Source: CAVQKZ01 sp963837325 (GTDB taxonomy: Bacteria > Actinomycetota > Actinomycetes > Mycobacteriales > Jatrophihabitantaceae). From it: a stretch of 64,000 bases of DNA. Within the stretch, counting starts at the first letter, position 1; every line of letters starts with the position of its first letter. Under the pieces are notes generated by a model. That model did not search any database, had not been told where the DNA came from, and worked only from the letters and a program-made list of their open reading frames with translations. The position numbers and the translations under genes are program-made. Location of the stretch: contig CAWIMV010000002.1 in NCBI GenBank assembly GCA_963837325.1, forward strand, positions 186,001-250,000. Reading direction: 5' to 3'. Positions 34,152 to 42,833 of the stretch are shown piece after piece.

Positions 34152-34988
34152 ATGACCGCCTACCCGATCGCCGCCGTGGACCTCGCCGTGCGCGACCTCG
34201 ACCGGTCGGTCGAGTTCTACCGCGGTGCGCTCGACCTGGCGGCCCTGCCGGTCACGACGGCTCCGACCGTGGACGGCAGCGGCCGAACTGCGCGTACTGC
34301 CGTCCTGTCGGCCGGATCGACCCTGCTCCGGCTCACCGAACGCCCCGACGCCGTCGACAGCGAGTGGGTCCCCGACGATCTGCAGCGCGGTTTCCGGCAC
34401 GTCGGCTTCCAGGTGAGCGATATCGACGAGCGAGCCGCACGCATCCGCGACGGCGGCGCGACCTTCCGAATGCAGCCGACCGACGCCTACGGGGGCGTAC
34501 GAATCTGCTTCTTCTACGACCCCGACGGCACCTTGCTCGAGCTGATCTCGGGCCAGTTGGCGTACGACCGGATCGTCGAACAGCAACTCGTGGACGCCGA
34601 ACGGGCCCGGCCGGTTCCGGGCAAGCCCCGATTCGACCACGTCGCGGTTACGGTCGACGACCTGGAGAGTGCCGCCCAGCGGTACTCGGACGCACTCGGT
34701 TTCGCCGTGGCGGGGCAACTGCTTCGCGACGATGACCCGCGAGGGTTCGTCATCACGTATCTGCACGCCGGTGACACCGTCCTGGAGGTGTTCACCTATA
34801 CCGATCCCAAGACCGCCAGCCCGTGGCAGGCCGAGCCGGTCACCGCCGGCTTCCGGGATATCGCCGTCGCGGTGCCGGAGGTCGACAAGGTCGCCGCCAC
34901 CCTGGCCGACTCCGGTGCGACCCGGGTGGGCAACAACCTGATGCTGGATCCCGACGGCCTGCCGGTGTGCCTGGAGGACATCGGATGA
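34152..34988 (+). CDS. Two-domain VOC (glyoxalase/extradiol-type) protein
   Basis: 278 residues from the ATG at 34152 with AAGGAG upstream. Two VOC modules: residues 1-138 (AAVDLAVRDLDRSVEFYRGAL; FRHVGFQVSDIDE; DGTLLELISG) and about 160-278 (FDHVAVTVDDLESAAQRYSDALGF; FRDIAVAVPEV; LPVCLEDIG). Possible metal ligands are His in FRHVG and FDHVA and Glu in LLELI and CLEDI; the first module has Asp where His is usual. The family includes dioxygenases, glyoxalases and isomerases. It overlaps the aldo-keto reductase gene by 4 bp, so it belongs to the sugar pathway; its reaction is unknown. Confidence 0.78.
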   Translation: MTAYPIAAVDLAVRDLDRSVEFYRGALDLAALPVTTAPTVDGSGRTARTAVLSAGSTLLRLTERPDAVDSEWVPDDLQRGFRHVGFQVSDIDERAARIRDGGATFRMQPTDAYGGVRICFFYDPDGTLLELISGQLAYDRIVEQQLVDAERARPVPGKPRFDHVAVTVDDLESAAQRYSDALGFAVAGQLLRDDDPRGFVITYLHAGDTVLEVFTYTDPKTASPWQAEPVTAGFRDIAVAVPEVDKVAATLADSGATRVGNNLMLDPDGLPVCLEDIG

Positions 34989-35938
34989 GCGAGCTTCCCG
35001 ACGATTGGCTACGCCCGCTCGGCCGGACCGGGCTTACCGTATCGGCGGTGTGCGTCGGCGGCGGTCCGCTCGGCAGCATGCCCGAGAACTTCGGGTACGA
35101 CGTGCCGGCGCAACGTGGCATCGACACCGCGATCCGTGCGCTCCAGGGTCCGATCAACTTCCTGGACACAGCGAACGGCTACAGCGGCGGCGAGAGCGAA
35201 CGGCGCGTGGGTGCCGCACTGCAGGCAGTGGGCGGCTTGCCCGACGGTTTCGTCCTCGCCACCAAAGTCGACCGCAGCGATACCGGCGACTACTCGGGTG
35301 CCCGGGTGCGCAGGTCACTCGAGGAGAGCCTGGACCGCTTGCGCCTGGACAACATCCAGCTTCTGTACCTGCACGACCCCGAGCACATCTCGTTCGAGGA
35401 CGCGATGGCAGCGGGCGGCCCGGTCGAGGAGTTGCTGCGCATCCGCGACGAGGGCCTGGCCCAGCACATCGGCGTGGCCGGTGCGCCGGTCGGCCTGATG
35501 CGCCGCTACGTCGACAGCGGCGCGTTCGAGGCCCTGATCACCCACAACCGCTACACCCTGACCGACCGGTCGGCCGATGAGCTGATCGACGCGGCCATCG
35601 ACGCCGGGGTGGCGGTGGTCAACGCGGCCGTCTACGGCGGTGGCATCCTTGCTAAGGGCAGTGCCGCCTGTGACACGTACAGCTATCAACCGGCTCATCC
35701 AGAGGTGATCAAGGCCGTCGCTGCGATCGAGGAGGTCTGTGCCCGGTATGACATCCCGTTGGCGACGGCTGCGCTGCGGTTCTCGATCCGCGACCCGCGC
35801 GTCAGTTCGACCATCGTCGGCATCTCGCGGCCAGAGCGCATCGACGACGCGCTCAAGGCCGCGGTGGCCGAGATCCCCGAGGATTTCTGGGACGAGGTCG
35901 ACCAACTCGTACCAGACCGGTCGCACTGGTTGTTCTGA
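34985..35938 (+). CDS. Aldo/keto reductase, aldose 1-dehydrogenase-like
   Basis: 317 residues starting at the ATGA overlap. The catalytic tetrad residues are seen as Asp and Tyr in INFLDTANGYSGG, Lys in LATKVDR and His in LYLHDPEH. The sequence resembles D-threo-aldose/L-fucose 1-dehydrogenases, which oxidise a free sugar to the lactone with NAD(P). Given the downstream sugar-acid dehydratase this is the likely first step after glycoside hydrolysis. The sugar could be L-fucose, D-arabinose, L-galactose or a relative. Confidence 0.82.
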   Translation: MSELPDDWLRPLGRTGLTVSAVCVGGGPLGSMPENFGYDVPAQRGIDTAIRALQGPINFLDTANGYSGGESERRVGAALQAVGGLPDGFVLATKVDRSDTGDYSGARVRRSLEESLDRLRLDNIQLLYLHDPEHISFEDAMAAGGPVEELLRIRDEGLAQHIGVAGAPVGLMRRYVDSGAFEALITHNRYTLTDRSADELIDAAIDAGVAVVNAAVYGGGILAKGSAACDTYSYQPAHPEVIKAVAAIEEVCARYDIPLATAALRFSIRDPRVSSTIVGISRPERIDDALKAAVAEIPEDFWDEVDQLVPDRSHWLF

Positions 35939-35985
35939 ACGCAGGCGGCGACGTCCCATCCACCCACGGCACGAGAGATGACGCG

Positions 35986-37374
35986 ATGACCGACACAACG
36001 GCGCTCCATTTTCCGGACGACTTCGCCTGGGGCTTGGCCACGGCGAGTTACCAGATCGAAGGGGCGGTCAACGAGGACGGCCGCGGCCCTTCGATCTGGG
36101 ACACGTTCACGCACACGCCCGGGCACGTGGTGAACGGCGATACCGGCGACGTCGCCTGCGATCACTACCACCGCTACCGCGAGGACGTCGCACTGATCCG
36201 CGATCTCACGGCCAGCGTCTACCGGTTCTCGCTGTCCTGGCCGCGGTTCCAGGCCGACGGGCGCGGCGAGCTGAACCCGGCCGGCGTCGCGTTCTACGAC
36301 CGGCTCATCGACGAGTTGCTCGACGCCGGAATCCGGCCCTGGATCACGCTCTACCACTGGGACCTGCCGCAGGCGCTCGAGGACGCCGGCGGCTGGCCCG
36401 AGCGCGCGACCGCCTATCGCTTCGCCGAGTACGCCGCCGCCGTTCACGCGCGGTTCGCCGATCGGGTGGCCGACTGGACGACACTGAACGAGCCGTGGTG
36501 CTCGGCATTCCTCGGCTATGCGTCCGGGCACCATGCTCCTGGGCGGCAGGAACCGGCGGCGGCGGTGCGGGCGGCCCACCACCTGATGCTCGGCCACGGG
36601 CTCGCGGTGGAGGCCATGCGCTCGTCCCGCCCCGACCTGCGCTACGGCATCACGCTGAACCTCTACCCCACCGACCCGGCCACCGACCATCCAGCCGATG
36701 TCGATGCCGCGCGGCAGGTCGACGGGGTGTCCAACCGGATCTTCCTCGATCCGATCCTGCGCGGGCACTACCCCGACGACGTGCTCGCCGACCTCGACCC
36801 GATCACCGGCCGCGAGCACATCCAGCCGGGCGACGAGAAGCAGATCGGGCTGCCGCTCGACGTGCTCGGCGTCAATTACTACAGCCGCCACGTCGTGCGG
36901 GCCCGGCCTGAGGGTGTGCCAGGCGACGCGAACCTGGCCTGGGTCGGGGCCGATCGCGTCGAGTCGGTCAGTACCGGGCGCCCGCGCACCGCGGCCGACT
37001 GGGAGATTGATCCGCCCGGTCTCTACGACATCCTGACCCGGATCTCGCGCGAATACGAGACGCCGCCGCTGTACATCACCGAGAACGGCGCGGCCTTCGA
37101 CGACGTCATCGCCCCGGACGGCGCCGTCCACGACCAGCAACGCATCGAGTTCCTCGACCAGCATTTCCGCCAGGCCCGCCGTGCCATCGCCGACGGTGTC
37201 GACCTGCGCGGCTATTTCGTGTGGTCGCTCATGGACAACTTCGAGTGGGCCTGGGGCTACGACCGCCGCTTCGGGATCGTCTACGTCGACTACGACACGC
37301 AGCGCCGGCTGATGAAGGACAGCGCGCGCTGGTACGCGTCCGTCGCGGCGACGAACACGCTGGCAGCAGGTTAA
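35986..37374 (+). CDS. Glycoside hydrolase family 1 beta-glycosidase
   Basis: 462 residues, normal GH1 length. FPDDFAWGLATASYQIEGA is the N-terminal signature; the acid/base is E169 in TTLNEPW and the nucleophile is E366 in YITENGAA. NYYSRHVV and WSLMDNFEWAWGY supply aglycone and glycone contacts. No signal peptide is present, so it hydrolyses imported beta-glycosides in the cytoplasm. It stands between the aldose dehydrogenase and the LacI gene in the rightward arm. A 47-bp gap precedes it. Confidence 0.93.
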   Translation: MTDTTALHFPDDFAWGLATASYQIEGAVNEDGRGPSIWDTFTHTPGHVVNGDTGDVACDHYHRYREDVALIRDLTASVYRFSLSWPRFQADGRGELNPAGVAFYDRLIDELLDAGIRPWITLYHWDLPQALEDAGGWPERATAYRFAEYAAAVHARFADRVADWTTLNEPWCSAFLGYASGHHAPGRQEPAAAVRAAHHLMLGHGLAVEAMRSSRPDLRYGITLNLYPTDPATDHPADVDAARQVDGVSNRIFLDPILRGHYPDDVLADLDPITGREHIQPGDEKQIGLPLDVLGVNYYSRHVVRARPEGVPGDANLAWVGADRVESVSTGRPRTAADWEIDPPGLYDILTRISREYETPPLYITENGAAFDDVIAPDGAVHDQQRIEFLDQHFRQARRAIADGVDLRGYFVWSLMDNFEWAWGYDRRFGIVYVDYDTQRRLMKDSARWYASVAATNTLAAG

Positions 37375-37380
37375 CCACAA

Positions 37381-38436
37381 GTGGCCGCGTCGGGCACCGG
37401 GCGAAGGGTGGTCAGGAAGGACGACTCGCGTGGCCGCCCGACCCTGGCTGAGGTCGCCCGCCGAGCCGACGTGTCCCCGTCCACCGTCTCGCGGGTCGTC
37501 CGCGGCTCCACGCCGGTCAGCAGCGAGTTGGAACGGGCGGTGCGCGAAGCCATCGAGGCCACCGGGTACATCCCGAACCTGGCCGCCCGGCAACTGGTGA
37601 CCAGCCGCTCCGACACCGTCGGCGTCGTCATCCCCGAGGATCAGATGCGAGTCTTCGGTGAGCCGTTCTTCGCCGAGATGATCCAGGGCGTCGCCGCCCA
37701 CCTGGCCACCACACCGTTCCGGTTCATCCTCGTCGTCGGACGCAGCGCGGAAGACCGCGACTGGTTGCTGCACTACGTCGGCGGCCGGCACGTCGACGGT
37801 GTCATGCTGATCTCGCCGGAACAACGCAATCCCCTCGGGCAGGCTATGGAGCGCTCCGGCGTGCCCGTCGTCTTCATGGGCAAGCCGTTCCATTCCACCC
37901 GGGCGACGCGCTACGTCGATGCCGACAACATCGGCGGGGCCGAGCGAGCGGTGACCTATCTCCACGAGCGGGGCCGCCGGCGCATCGCGATGGTCTCGGG
38001 CATCCCGACCATGCGCTCGAGCATCGACCGCACGACCGGTTACCGCCGTGGCCTGGAGGCGTGCGGCCTCCCGGTTTCCGATGATCTCGTGGTGGCCAGC
38101 GACTACACCGACATCGGCGGCGAGCGGGCGATGACCGCACTGCTCGCCCGGCGTCGCGACGTCGACGCGGTCGTCGCGGCGTCCGACCTGGCCGCGGTCG
38201 GCGTGCTGCGCGCGCTGCGGTTGGCCGGGGTCAAGGTGCCTGACGACATCGCCGTCGTAGGCTTCGGCAACGACCGCATCGCCGAGCGCACCGAACCGCC
38301 GCTCACGACCGTCGCGCAACCAACCGTGCGGATGGGCAGCGAGTTGGCCCGGCTCATGGTGGCCGCGATCGAGGGATCGAGCCGGCCGAAACGAATCGTC
38401 ATGCCGACCGAGCTCATCGTCCGCGAGACCGCCTGA
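37381..38436 (+). CDS. LacI-family transcriptional regulator
   Basis: 351 residues from a GTG at 37381; an in-frame GTG at 37408 is an alternative. The HTH is PTLAEVARRADVSPSTVSRVV with the hinge region PNLAARQLVTSRSDTVGVV. The effector domain contains GRHVDGVMLIS, VPVVFMGKPF, VDADNIGGAERAV and VVAASDLAAVGVLRAL. It is only 6 bp after the GH1 gene and probably binds the palindromic operators at 30792-30844 in the absence of an imported sugar. Confidence 0.92.
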   Translation: MAASGTGRRVVRKDDSRGRPTLAEVARRADVSPSTVSRVVRGSTPVSSELERAVREAIEATGYIPNLAARQLVTSRSDTVGVVIPEDQMRVFGEPFFAEMIQGVAAHLATTPFRFILVVGRSAEDRDWLLHYVGGRHVDGVMLISPEQRNPLGQAMERSGVPVVFMGKPFHSTRATRYVDADNIGGAERAVTYLHERGRRRIAMVSGIPTMRSSIDRTTGYRRGLEACGLPVSDDLVVASDYTDIGGERAMTALLARRRDVDAVVAASDLAAVGVLRALRLAGVKVPDDIAVVGFGNDRIAERTEPPLTTVAQPTVRMGSELARLMVAAIEGSSRPKRIVMPTELIVRETA

Positions 38437-38493
38437 GCACCACCGCTCGCCGGTCCGGCCAGACCGAGTACGCCACCGAGAGGAAGCACGCCG

Positions 38494-39576
38494 ATGAACG
38501 ACTCGTCCGCCGTCCGCTACGCGATCATCGGCAGCGGCTGGCGCGCGCAATTCTTTCTCCGCCTCGCCGGCGCTATTCCGGACCGGTTCGCGGTGACCGG
38601 CGTGGCGACCCGCACTGCGCAGCGGGGCGCCGAGGTGACCGCGCAGTGGTCGGTGCCCGCGGTGCGCACGATCGATGAGCTGCTGCGGGCCGGTCCTGAC
38701 TTCGTCATCGTTTCCGTGCCGTGGGCCCAGACCCCGTCGGCCGTGCGCGAGCTCGTGGCCGCCAATGTCGCGGTTCTGGCTGAAACGCCACCGGCGCCCG
38801 ACGCGGACGGGCTGCGGGCGCTGTGGGACGACGTCGGCGCATCCGGACTGGTGCAGGTCGCCGAGCAGTACCTGCTCCTGCCCGGGCATGCCGCTCGGTT
38901 GAGCCTGATCCGCGATGGCGTCGTCGGTACGGCCACGTCGGCCCAGATCAGTTCGACCCACCTCTACCACGCGGTCTCGATGATCCGCGGCTACCTCGAG
39001 GCCGGCTTCTCACCCGCCGTCGTGACGGCGCAGGCGTTCACCGCACCGCTCGCCGATCCGCTGGGCAAGGACGGCTGGTCCGGCGACGCCCGCGCGCGAG
39101 ACGTAGCCACCACTCTCGCGACGGTCGACTTCGGCGGTGCGATGGGCCTCTACGACTTCACCGACAACCAGTGGTGGAACCCGCTGCGCACCCGGCGGGT
39201 GGTCGTGCGCGGCTCAACCGGAGAACTGGTCGACGACCGGGTCGTCCGACTGGTCGACGCCACGACGCCGGTCACCTCGTACCTGGTGCGCCGCCAGTTG
39301 GGTATCGACCTCAACCTCGAGGGCCACGACCTCGACACCATTTCCTTTGATGGCCGGGTGGTGTACCGCAACCCGTTCCGCGGTGCCCGCCTGGCCGATG
39401 AGGACATCGCCATCGCCACCCTGCTCGACGGAATGCGGGCCTGGCTGCACGGCGACGGACCGCCGCCGTACCCGCTGGCCGAGGCCTGCCACGACCACCT
39501 GATCAGCCTCGCGATCACCGAGTCGGCCCAGACCGGGCGCCCGGTGAAGACCGGTGCCGCGCCGTGGGCACCGTGA
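38494..39576 (+). CDS. Gfo/Idh/MocA family oxidoreductase
   Basis: 360 residues with GAGAGGAAG before the ATG. The N-terminal Rossmann fold is RYAIIGSGWRAQFFLRLA. The usual EKP motif is AETPPAPD here, with Thr replacing the Lys that contributes to catalysis in many members, so activity may differ. A C-terminal alpha/beta domain follows (STHLYHAVSMIRGYLEAGF). Members oxidise, reduce or epimerise sugars. It overlaps the dehydratase gene by 4 bp. Its exact role in the pathway is open. Confidence 0.8.
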   Translation: MNDSSAVRYAIIGSGWRAQFFLRLAGAIPDRFAVTGVATRTAQRGAEVTAQWSVPAVRTIDELLRAGPDFVIVSVPWAQTPSAVRELVAANVAVLAETPPAPDADGLRALWDDVGASGLVQVAEQYLLLPGHAARLSLIRDGVVGTATSAQISSTHLYHAVSMIRGYLEAGFSPAVVTAQAFTAPLADPLGKDGWSGDARARDVATTLATVDFGGAMGLYDFTDNQWWNPLRTRRVVVRGSTGELVDDRVVRLVDATTPVTSYLVRRQLGIDLNLEGHDLDTISFDGRVVYRNPFRGARLADEDIAIATLLDGMRAWLHGDGPPPYPLAEACHDHLISLAITESAQTGRPVKTGAAPWAP

Positions 39577-41300
39577 CCACGCCGGCCCTGCGCTCGCGCA
39601 GCTGGTTCGCGGCCACCGGCCGCTCGGGCATGATCTATCGCTCCTGGATGCGCAACCAGGGTTATGGCCCGCAGGTCTTCGATGGTCGCCCGGTCATCGG
39701 TATTGCCACCGCCTGGTCGGAGCTCGCGCCGTGCAACGCGCACCTGCATCGCGTCGCGGAAGCGGTCAAGCGGGGGGTTTGGCAGTCCGGCGGGTTCCCC
39801 CTCGAGTTCCCGGTGCTCGCCCTTGGCGAAACGCTGATGCGCCCGACGACGATGCTGTACCGCAACCTGCTGGCGATGGAGGCCGAGGAACTCATTCGCG
39901 CCAACCCGATCGACGGCGTGGTGCTGCTGTCGGGCTGCGACAAGACGACGCCCGGGCTGCTGATGGCCGCGGCAAGCGTCGACGTGCCGGCCGTGATGGT
40001 CACCGGCGGGCCGATGCTCACCGGCAAGTTCGAGGGCCGCGACATCGGTTCCGGCACGCACGTCTGGCAGTTCGAGGCCGACGTCAAAGCCGGGCGGATG
40101 ACCGTGGAGCAGTGTGCGATCGCCGAGGGCTGCATGTCGCGATCGAACGGCCACTGCATGACGATGGGCACGGCGTCGACGATGGCCTGCCTGGCCGAGG
40201 CGCTCGGCATGCAACTGCCCGGCTCGGCGTCGTGGCCGGCGGTGGACGCCCGGCGCTACGAGACGGCCGAGCAGGCCGGCATCCGCGCGGTCGCGCTGGT
40301 GCAGGAGGATCTCCGGCCGTCCCAGATCATGACGAAGCCGGCGTTGCACAACGCGGTCCGGGTGAACGCCGCCATCGGCGGTTCGACCAACGCCATGGTG
40401 CATCTGTTGGCCATCGCCGGGAGGCTCGAGATACCGCTCGACCTCGACGACCTGGACGCACTCGGCCGCGACGTGCCGACGCTGGTCGACCTGATGCCGT
40501 CGGGTCGCTTCTTGATGGAGGACTTCTGCTACGCGGGCGGGTTGCCGGTCGTGCTGCGCGAATTGGTGACGGCCGGACTCGTCGACGGCACGGCGCTGAC
40601 GGTCACGGGCGCCAGCATCGGCGACAACGTCGCCGACGCGCAGTGCTGGAACGCCGAAGTCATCCGGCCCATTGCCGAGCCGGTCCAGCCCGCGGGCACG
40701 GGGACCGCCGTCGTCCGTGGCAACCTGGCGCCCGACGGTGCCGTGCTCAAGCAGTCGGCTGCCTCGCCGCACCTGCTCCAGCACGTCGGCCGCGCCGTCG
40801 TCTTCGATTCACCCGAGGCCTACCACGCGGTCTGTGACGACGACGACGTGCCGATCGAGGCTGACGACGTGATCGTGGTGCGCAACTGCGGCCCGCGCGG
40901 CTACCCCGGCATGCCTGAGGTCGGCAACGTGCCGCTACCGGCGCGCCTGCTGCGGGCGGGCATCAACGACATGGTGCGCATCAGCGACGGCCGGATGAGC
41001 GGCACCGGCTACGGCACGGTCGTGCTGCACGTGGCGCCCGAAGCCGCGCTGGGCGGTCCGCTGGCCCTGGTCGAGACGGGCGACCTGATCAGCCTGGACG
41101 TACCCGCACGTTCGCTCACACTGCAGGTCCCGGACGCCGAACTCGCTCGCCGCCGCGCCGCGTGGACACCGCCGGCGCCCGAGTTCGCCAGTGGCTACTC
41201 CTGGCTCTACCGGGCTCACGTCGAGCAAGCCAACCGCGGGGCCGACTTCGACTTCCTGCGCGGCCGCCGCCCCGCCACCGTCGCCCGCGACTCCCACTGA
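39573..41300 (+). CDS. IlvD/Edd-family sugar-acid dehydratase
   Basis: 575 residues from the GTG at 39573, which overlaps the previous stop (GTGA); a GTG at 39564 is also in frame. Iron-sulfur cysteines are seen in LLSGCDKTTPG, EGCMSRSNGHCMTMGTASTM and RNCGPRGYPGMPEV. The SxGHCMTMGTASTM form is typical of pentonate/hexonate dehydratases (arabonate, xylonate, fuconate) rather than of branched-chain IlvD. RISDGRMSGTGYG is conserved. It converts an aldonate to a 2-keto-3-deoxy acid and closes the rightward arm. Confidence 0.9.
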   Translation: MTTPALRSRSWFAATGRSGMIYRSWMRNQGYGPQVFDGRPVIGIATAWSELAPCNAHLHRVAEAVKRGVWQSGGFPLEFPVLALGETLMRPTTMLYRNLLAMEAEELIRANPIDGVVLLSGCDKTTPGLLMAAASVDVPAVMVTGGPMLTGKFEGRDIGSGTHVWQFEADVKAGRMTVEQCAIAEGCMSRSNGHCMTMGTASTMACLAEALGMQLPGSASWPAVDARRYETAEQAGIRAVALVQEDLRPSQIMTKPALHNAVRVNAAIGGSTNAMVHLLAIAGRLEIPLDLDDLDALGRDVPTLVDLMPSGRFLMEDFCYAGGLPVVLRELVTAGLVDGTALTVTGASIGDNVADAQCWNAEVIRPIAEPVQPAGTGTAVVRGNLAPDGAVLKQSAASPHLLQHVGRAVVFDSPEAYHAVCDDDDVPIEADDVIVVRNCGPRGYPGMPEVGNVPLPARLLRAGINDMVRISDGRMSGTGYGTVVLHVAPEAALGGPLALVETGDLISLDVPARSLTLQVPDAELARRRAAWTPPAPEFASGYSWLYRAHVEQANRGADFDFLRGRRPATVARDSH

Positions 41301-41338
41301 TCGATCGGCGTGGTCTGGAGGTAGCGGCCGCTCATCGG

Positions 41339-41512
41339 TCAGGACTGGAGCATGCCGTGCCGCACGCCGTTCCAGGGCGCGATATCCGACGTGGTCTCGG
41401 CGCCCCAGTCGATGTCATCGGTGACGAGGTCGAGGACGCGGGCGATGTCGCCACGGGATAACGCTTCGTACGCGGTGGTGACGACCTTGATGTTGTCTTC
41501 GCTGCCGATGGC
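41339..41512 (-). pseudogene. SnoaL/NTF2-like remnant
   Basis: A 57-codon frame ending at 41339 reads GSEDNIKVVTTAYEALSRGD, then RVLDLVTDDIDWGAETTSDIA and PWNGVRHG, clearly the first half of a SnoaL-like polyketide-cyclase fold. The codon where a start is expected (41507-41509) is ATC, no other start precedes it, and the C-terminal half is missing. It lies immediately downstream of a small monooxygenase-like gene in the same direction. The rest of 41301-41541 contains nothing else I can identify. Confidence 0.6.
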
Positions 41513-41541
41513 AGTACTCCGATCGGTGCGAGGGTCGAGGC

Positions 41542-41847
41542 TCAGAACTGGTCGGCCGACGTGATCGCCTCAGTCACGGTGATTTCCGGCGGACTGGATA
41601 CGTCGCCGCCGACCGAGCCGATGAACGTCTGCAGATCCGGGTTGCCGAAGAACTTCTCGAACTGCTCCGCGGTCTCCCACTCGTCCATCACGAGGACGAA
41701 GCCGTCGCCGACTCCGAACCGGTGATGGATGGCACCCTCCCCACGGCCGGATTCGGCAATCTTGGCGAATTCCTCGCCCCTGTCGGCGATGGCCTGCCGG
41801 AACTTCGCGGTGTCGCCGTGGACCTTCGCAGTCACGAGAACGCTCAT
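41542..41847 (-). CDS. Small antibiotic-biosynthesis-monooxygenase-like protein
   Basis: 101 residues. MSVLVTAKVHGDTAKFRQAIADRGEEF, the His-rich IHHRFGVGDGFVLVMDEWETAEQFEKFF and the C-terminal strand form the usual dimeric ferredoxin-like barrel of small ABM-domain proteins. Substrate unknown. It is followed by the SnoaL remnant in the same direction. The upstream 122 bp (41848-41969) contain no gene. Confidence 0.7.
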   Translation of the reverse strand: MSVLVTAKVHGDTAKFRQAIADRGEEFAKIAESGRGEGAIHHRFGVGDGFVLVMDEWETAEQFEKFFGNPDLQTFIGSVGGDVSSPPEITVTEAITSADQF

Positions 41848-41969
41848 TGCTGACCCCCTACGGGTGCGGTGTGCTTACGCACCGTTTACGTCACCGGCAG
41901 GTGCGTCGGATTCCGGTCGAGCGAGGATTTCCGCGGGGTTGCGGCGGCAACCCGGACGAATGGGGCGGT

Positions 41970-42833
41970 TCAGTCCAGTGCGAGTGCGGCCACCGCAGCC
42001 AGCACCTCGGTGGCCCGTCCGGCGTCGCCGGTCAGATGCGGGTCGAGCTCGTCAGCAGTGATGCGATTTGCGGCCAGCCGGCAGAACGCGACGGCGTCCG
42101 CGACGATCCGAATCGCGACGGTGTTGTCGGCCCTCCCGCCCACGGCGACGTCCCACGTGCCGCCGCCGGTGCCGGTGAGCACGAGCCGGACCTGAGTCGG
42201 TTCGCGCAGCCCGACCCGGGCCGCACCCAACGGCAAGGCGCCGGCCGCAACCGTGGTCATCAACCGCAGCGTCGATCCGTCCGGAGCTGACAGCGGCAAC
42301 CCGAGTGCAGTGCGGATGTCGTTCTCGTGCGTCCACAGTTCGAAGGCTCGAACGATGAGGATGGTGCCGAGCGACGCCTTCAGTCCGTGCAGGCCGGCCT
42401 CGGTGGCCAGCTCGGCCGATTCGACGAGAGCGATCGTGTGCTCGCACTCCCGACGCCATGCGGCCCGGGTCCGCGCCGGAGGCACCCCGACCTGGCCGTC
42501 GGCCATCGGTCGCGTCGAGTCCAGGTGATCGACGTCAGCCACGGCCGGGTCGCCCTCGATGCATCGCTGGAAGTCGCGTTCGACCCCGATCAGATGCCCG
42601 ACCAGACCCTGGACGTCGAACTGGTTCACGACCGGCACGTGCCATTCGTCGCGGGCCACCGCACACAGCACGGTGTGGAACGCGTCGACGGCGCGCCGGA
42701 ACGCCTCGATCGGCGAGATGGCCTCGACGTCCGGGACGGACCGACCGGCCGCCCGCGCCTGCTCCGACGCGATCAGCACGCGCTGCTTCAGCCCGGGCGG
42801 TAGCTGCACCGGTTCCCGCTCGCTGACGTTCAT
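41970..42833 (-). CDS. Maleylpyruvate-isomerase-like (mycothiol-dependent/DinB fold) protein, possible anti-sigma
   Basis: 287 residues. Residues 10-35 (LPPGLKQRVLIASEQARAAG) look like the N-terminus of proteins encoded beside ECF sigma factors. The remainder is the MDMPI domain: EAFRRAVDAFHTVLCAV, DVQGLVGHLIGVERDFQRC and FELWTHENDIRTALGLP, followed by a C-terminal SCP2-like domain. The family uses mycothiol and a divalent metal bound by His/Glu/His; WHVP, GHLIGVE and WTHEND supply candidates. It is coupled to the ECF gene by an ATGA overlap, so a redox-sensitive control role is plausible but unproven. Confidence 0.75.
   Translation of the reverse strand: MNVSEREPVQLPPGLKQRVLIASEQARAAGRSVPDVEAISPIEAFRRAVDAFHTVLCAVARDEWHVPVVNQFDVQGLVGHLIGVERDFQRCIEGDPAVADVDHLDSTRPMADGQVGVPPARTRAAWRRECEHTIALVESAELATEAGLHGLKASLGTILIVRAFELWTHENDIRTALGLPLSAPDGSTLRLMTTVAAGALPLGAARVGLREPTQVRLVLTGTGGGTWDVAVGGRADNTVAIRIVADAVAFCRLAANRITADELDPHLTGDAGRATEVLAAVAALALD

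Noticed and set aside
34152..34988. VOC protein as a bleomycin-resistance or fosfomycin-resistance determinant
   Set aside because: It is a two-module protein tightly coupled to sugar genes and one module lacks the usual first His; a resistance role has no support.
35695..38970. A very long open frame on the minus strand (about 1090 codons) across the GH1 and LacI genes
   Set aside because: It mirrors two clear genes on the other strand, has no family resemblance and a biased Arg/Gly/Val composition; typical of high-GC antisense frames.
39573..41300. Assignment of the dehydratase as ilvD of branched-chain amino acid synthesis
   Set aside because: The SNGHCMTMGTASTM segment and the catabolic neighbourhood fit sugar-acid dehydratases; no other ilv gene is present.
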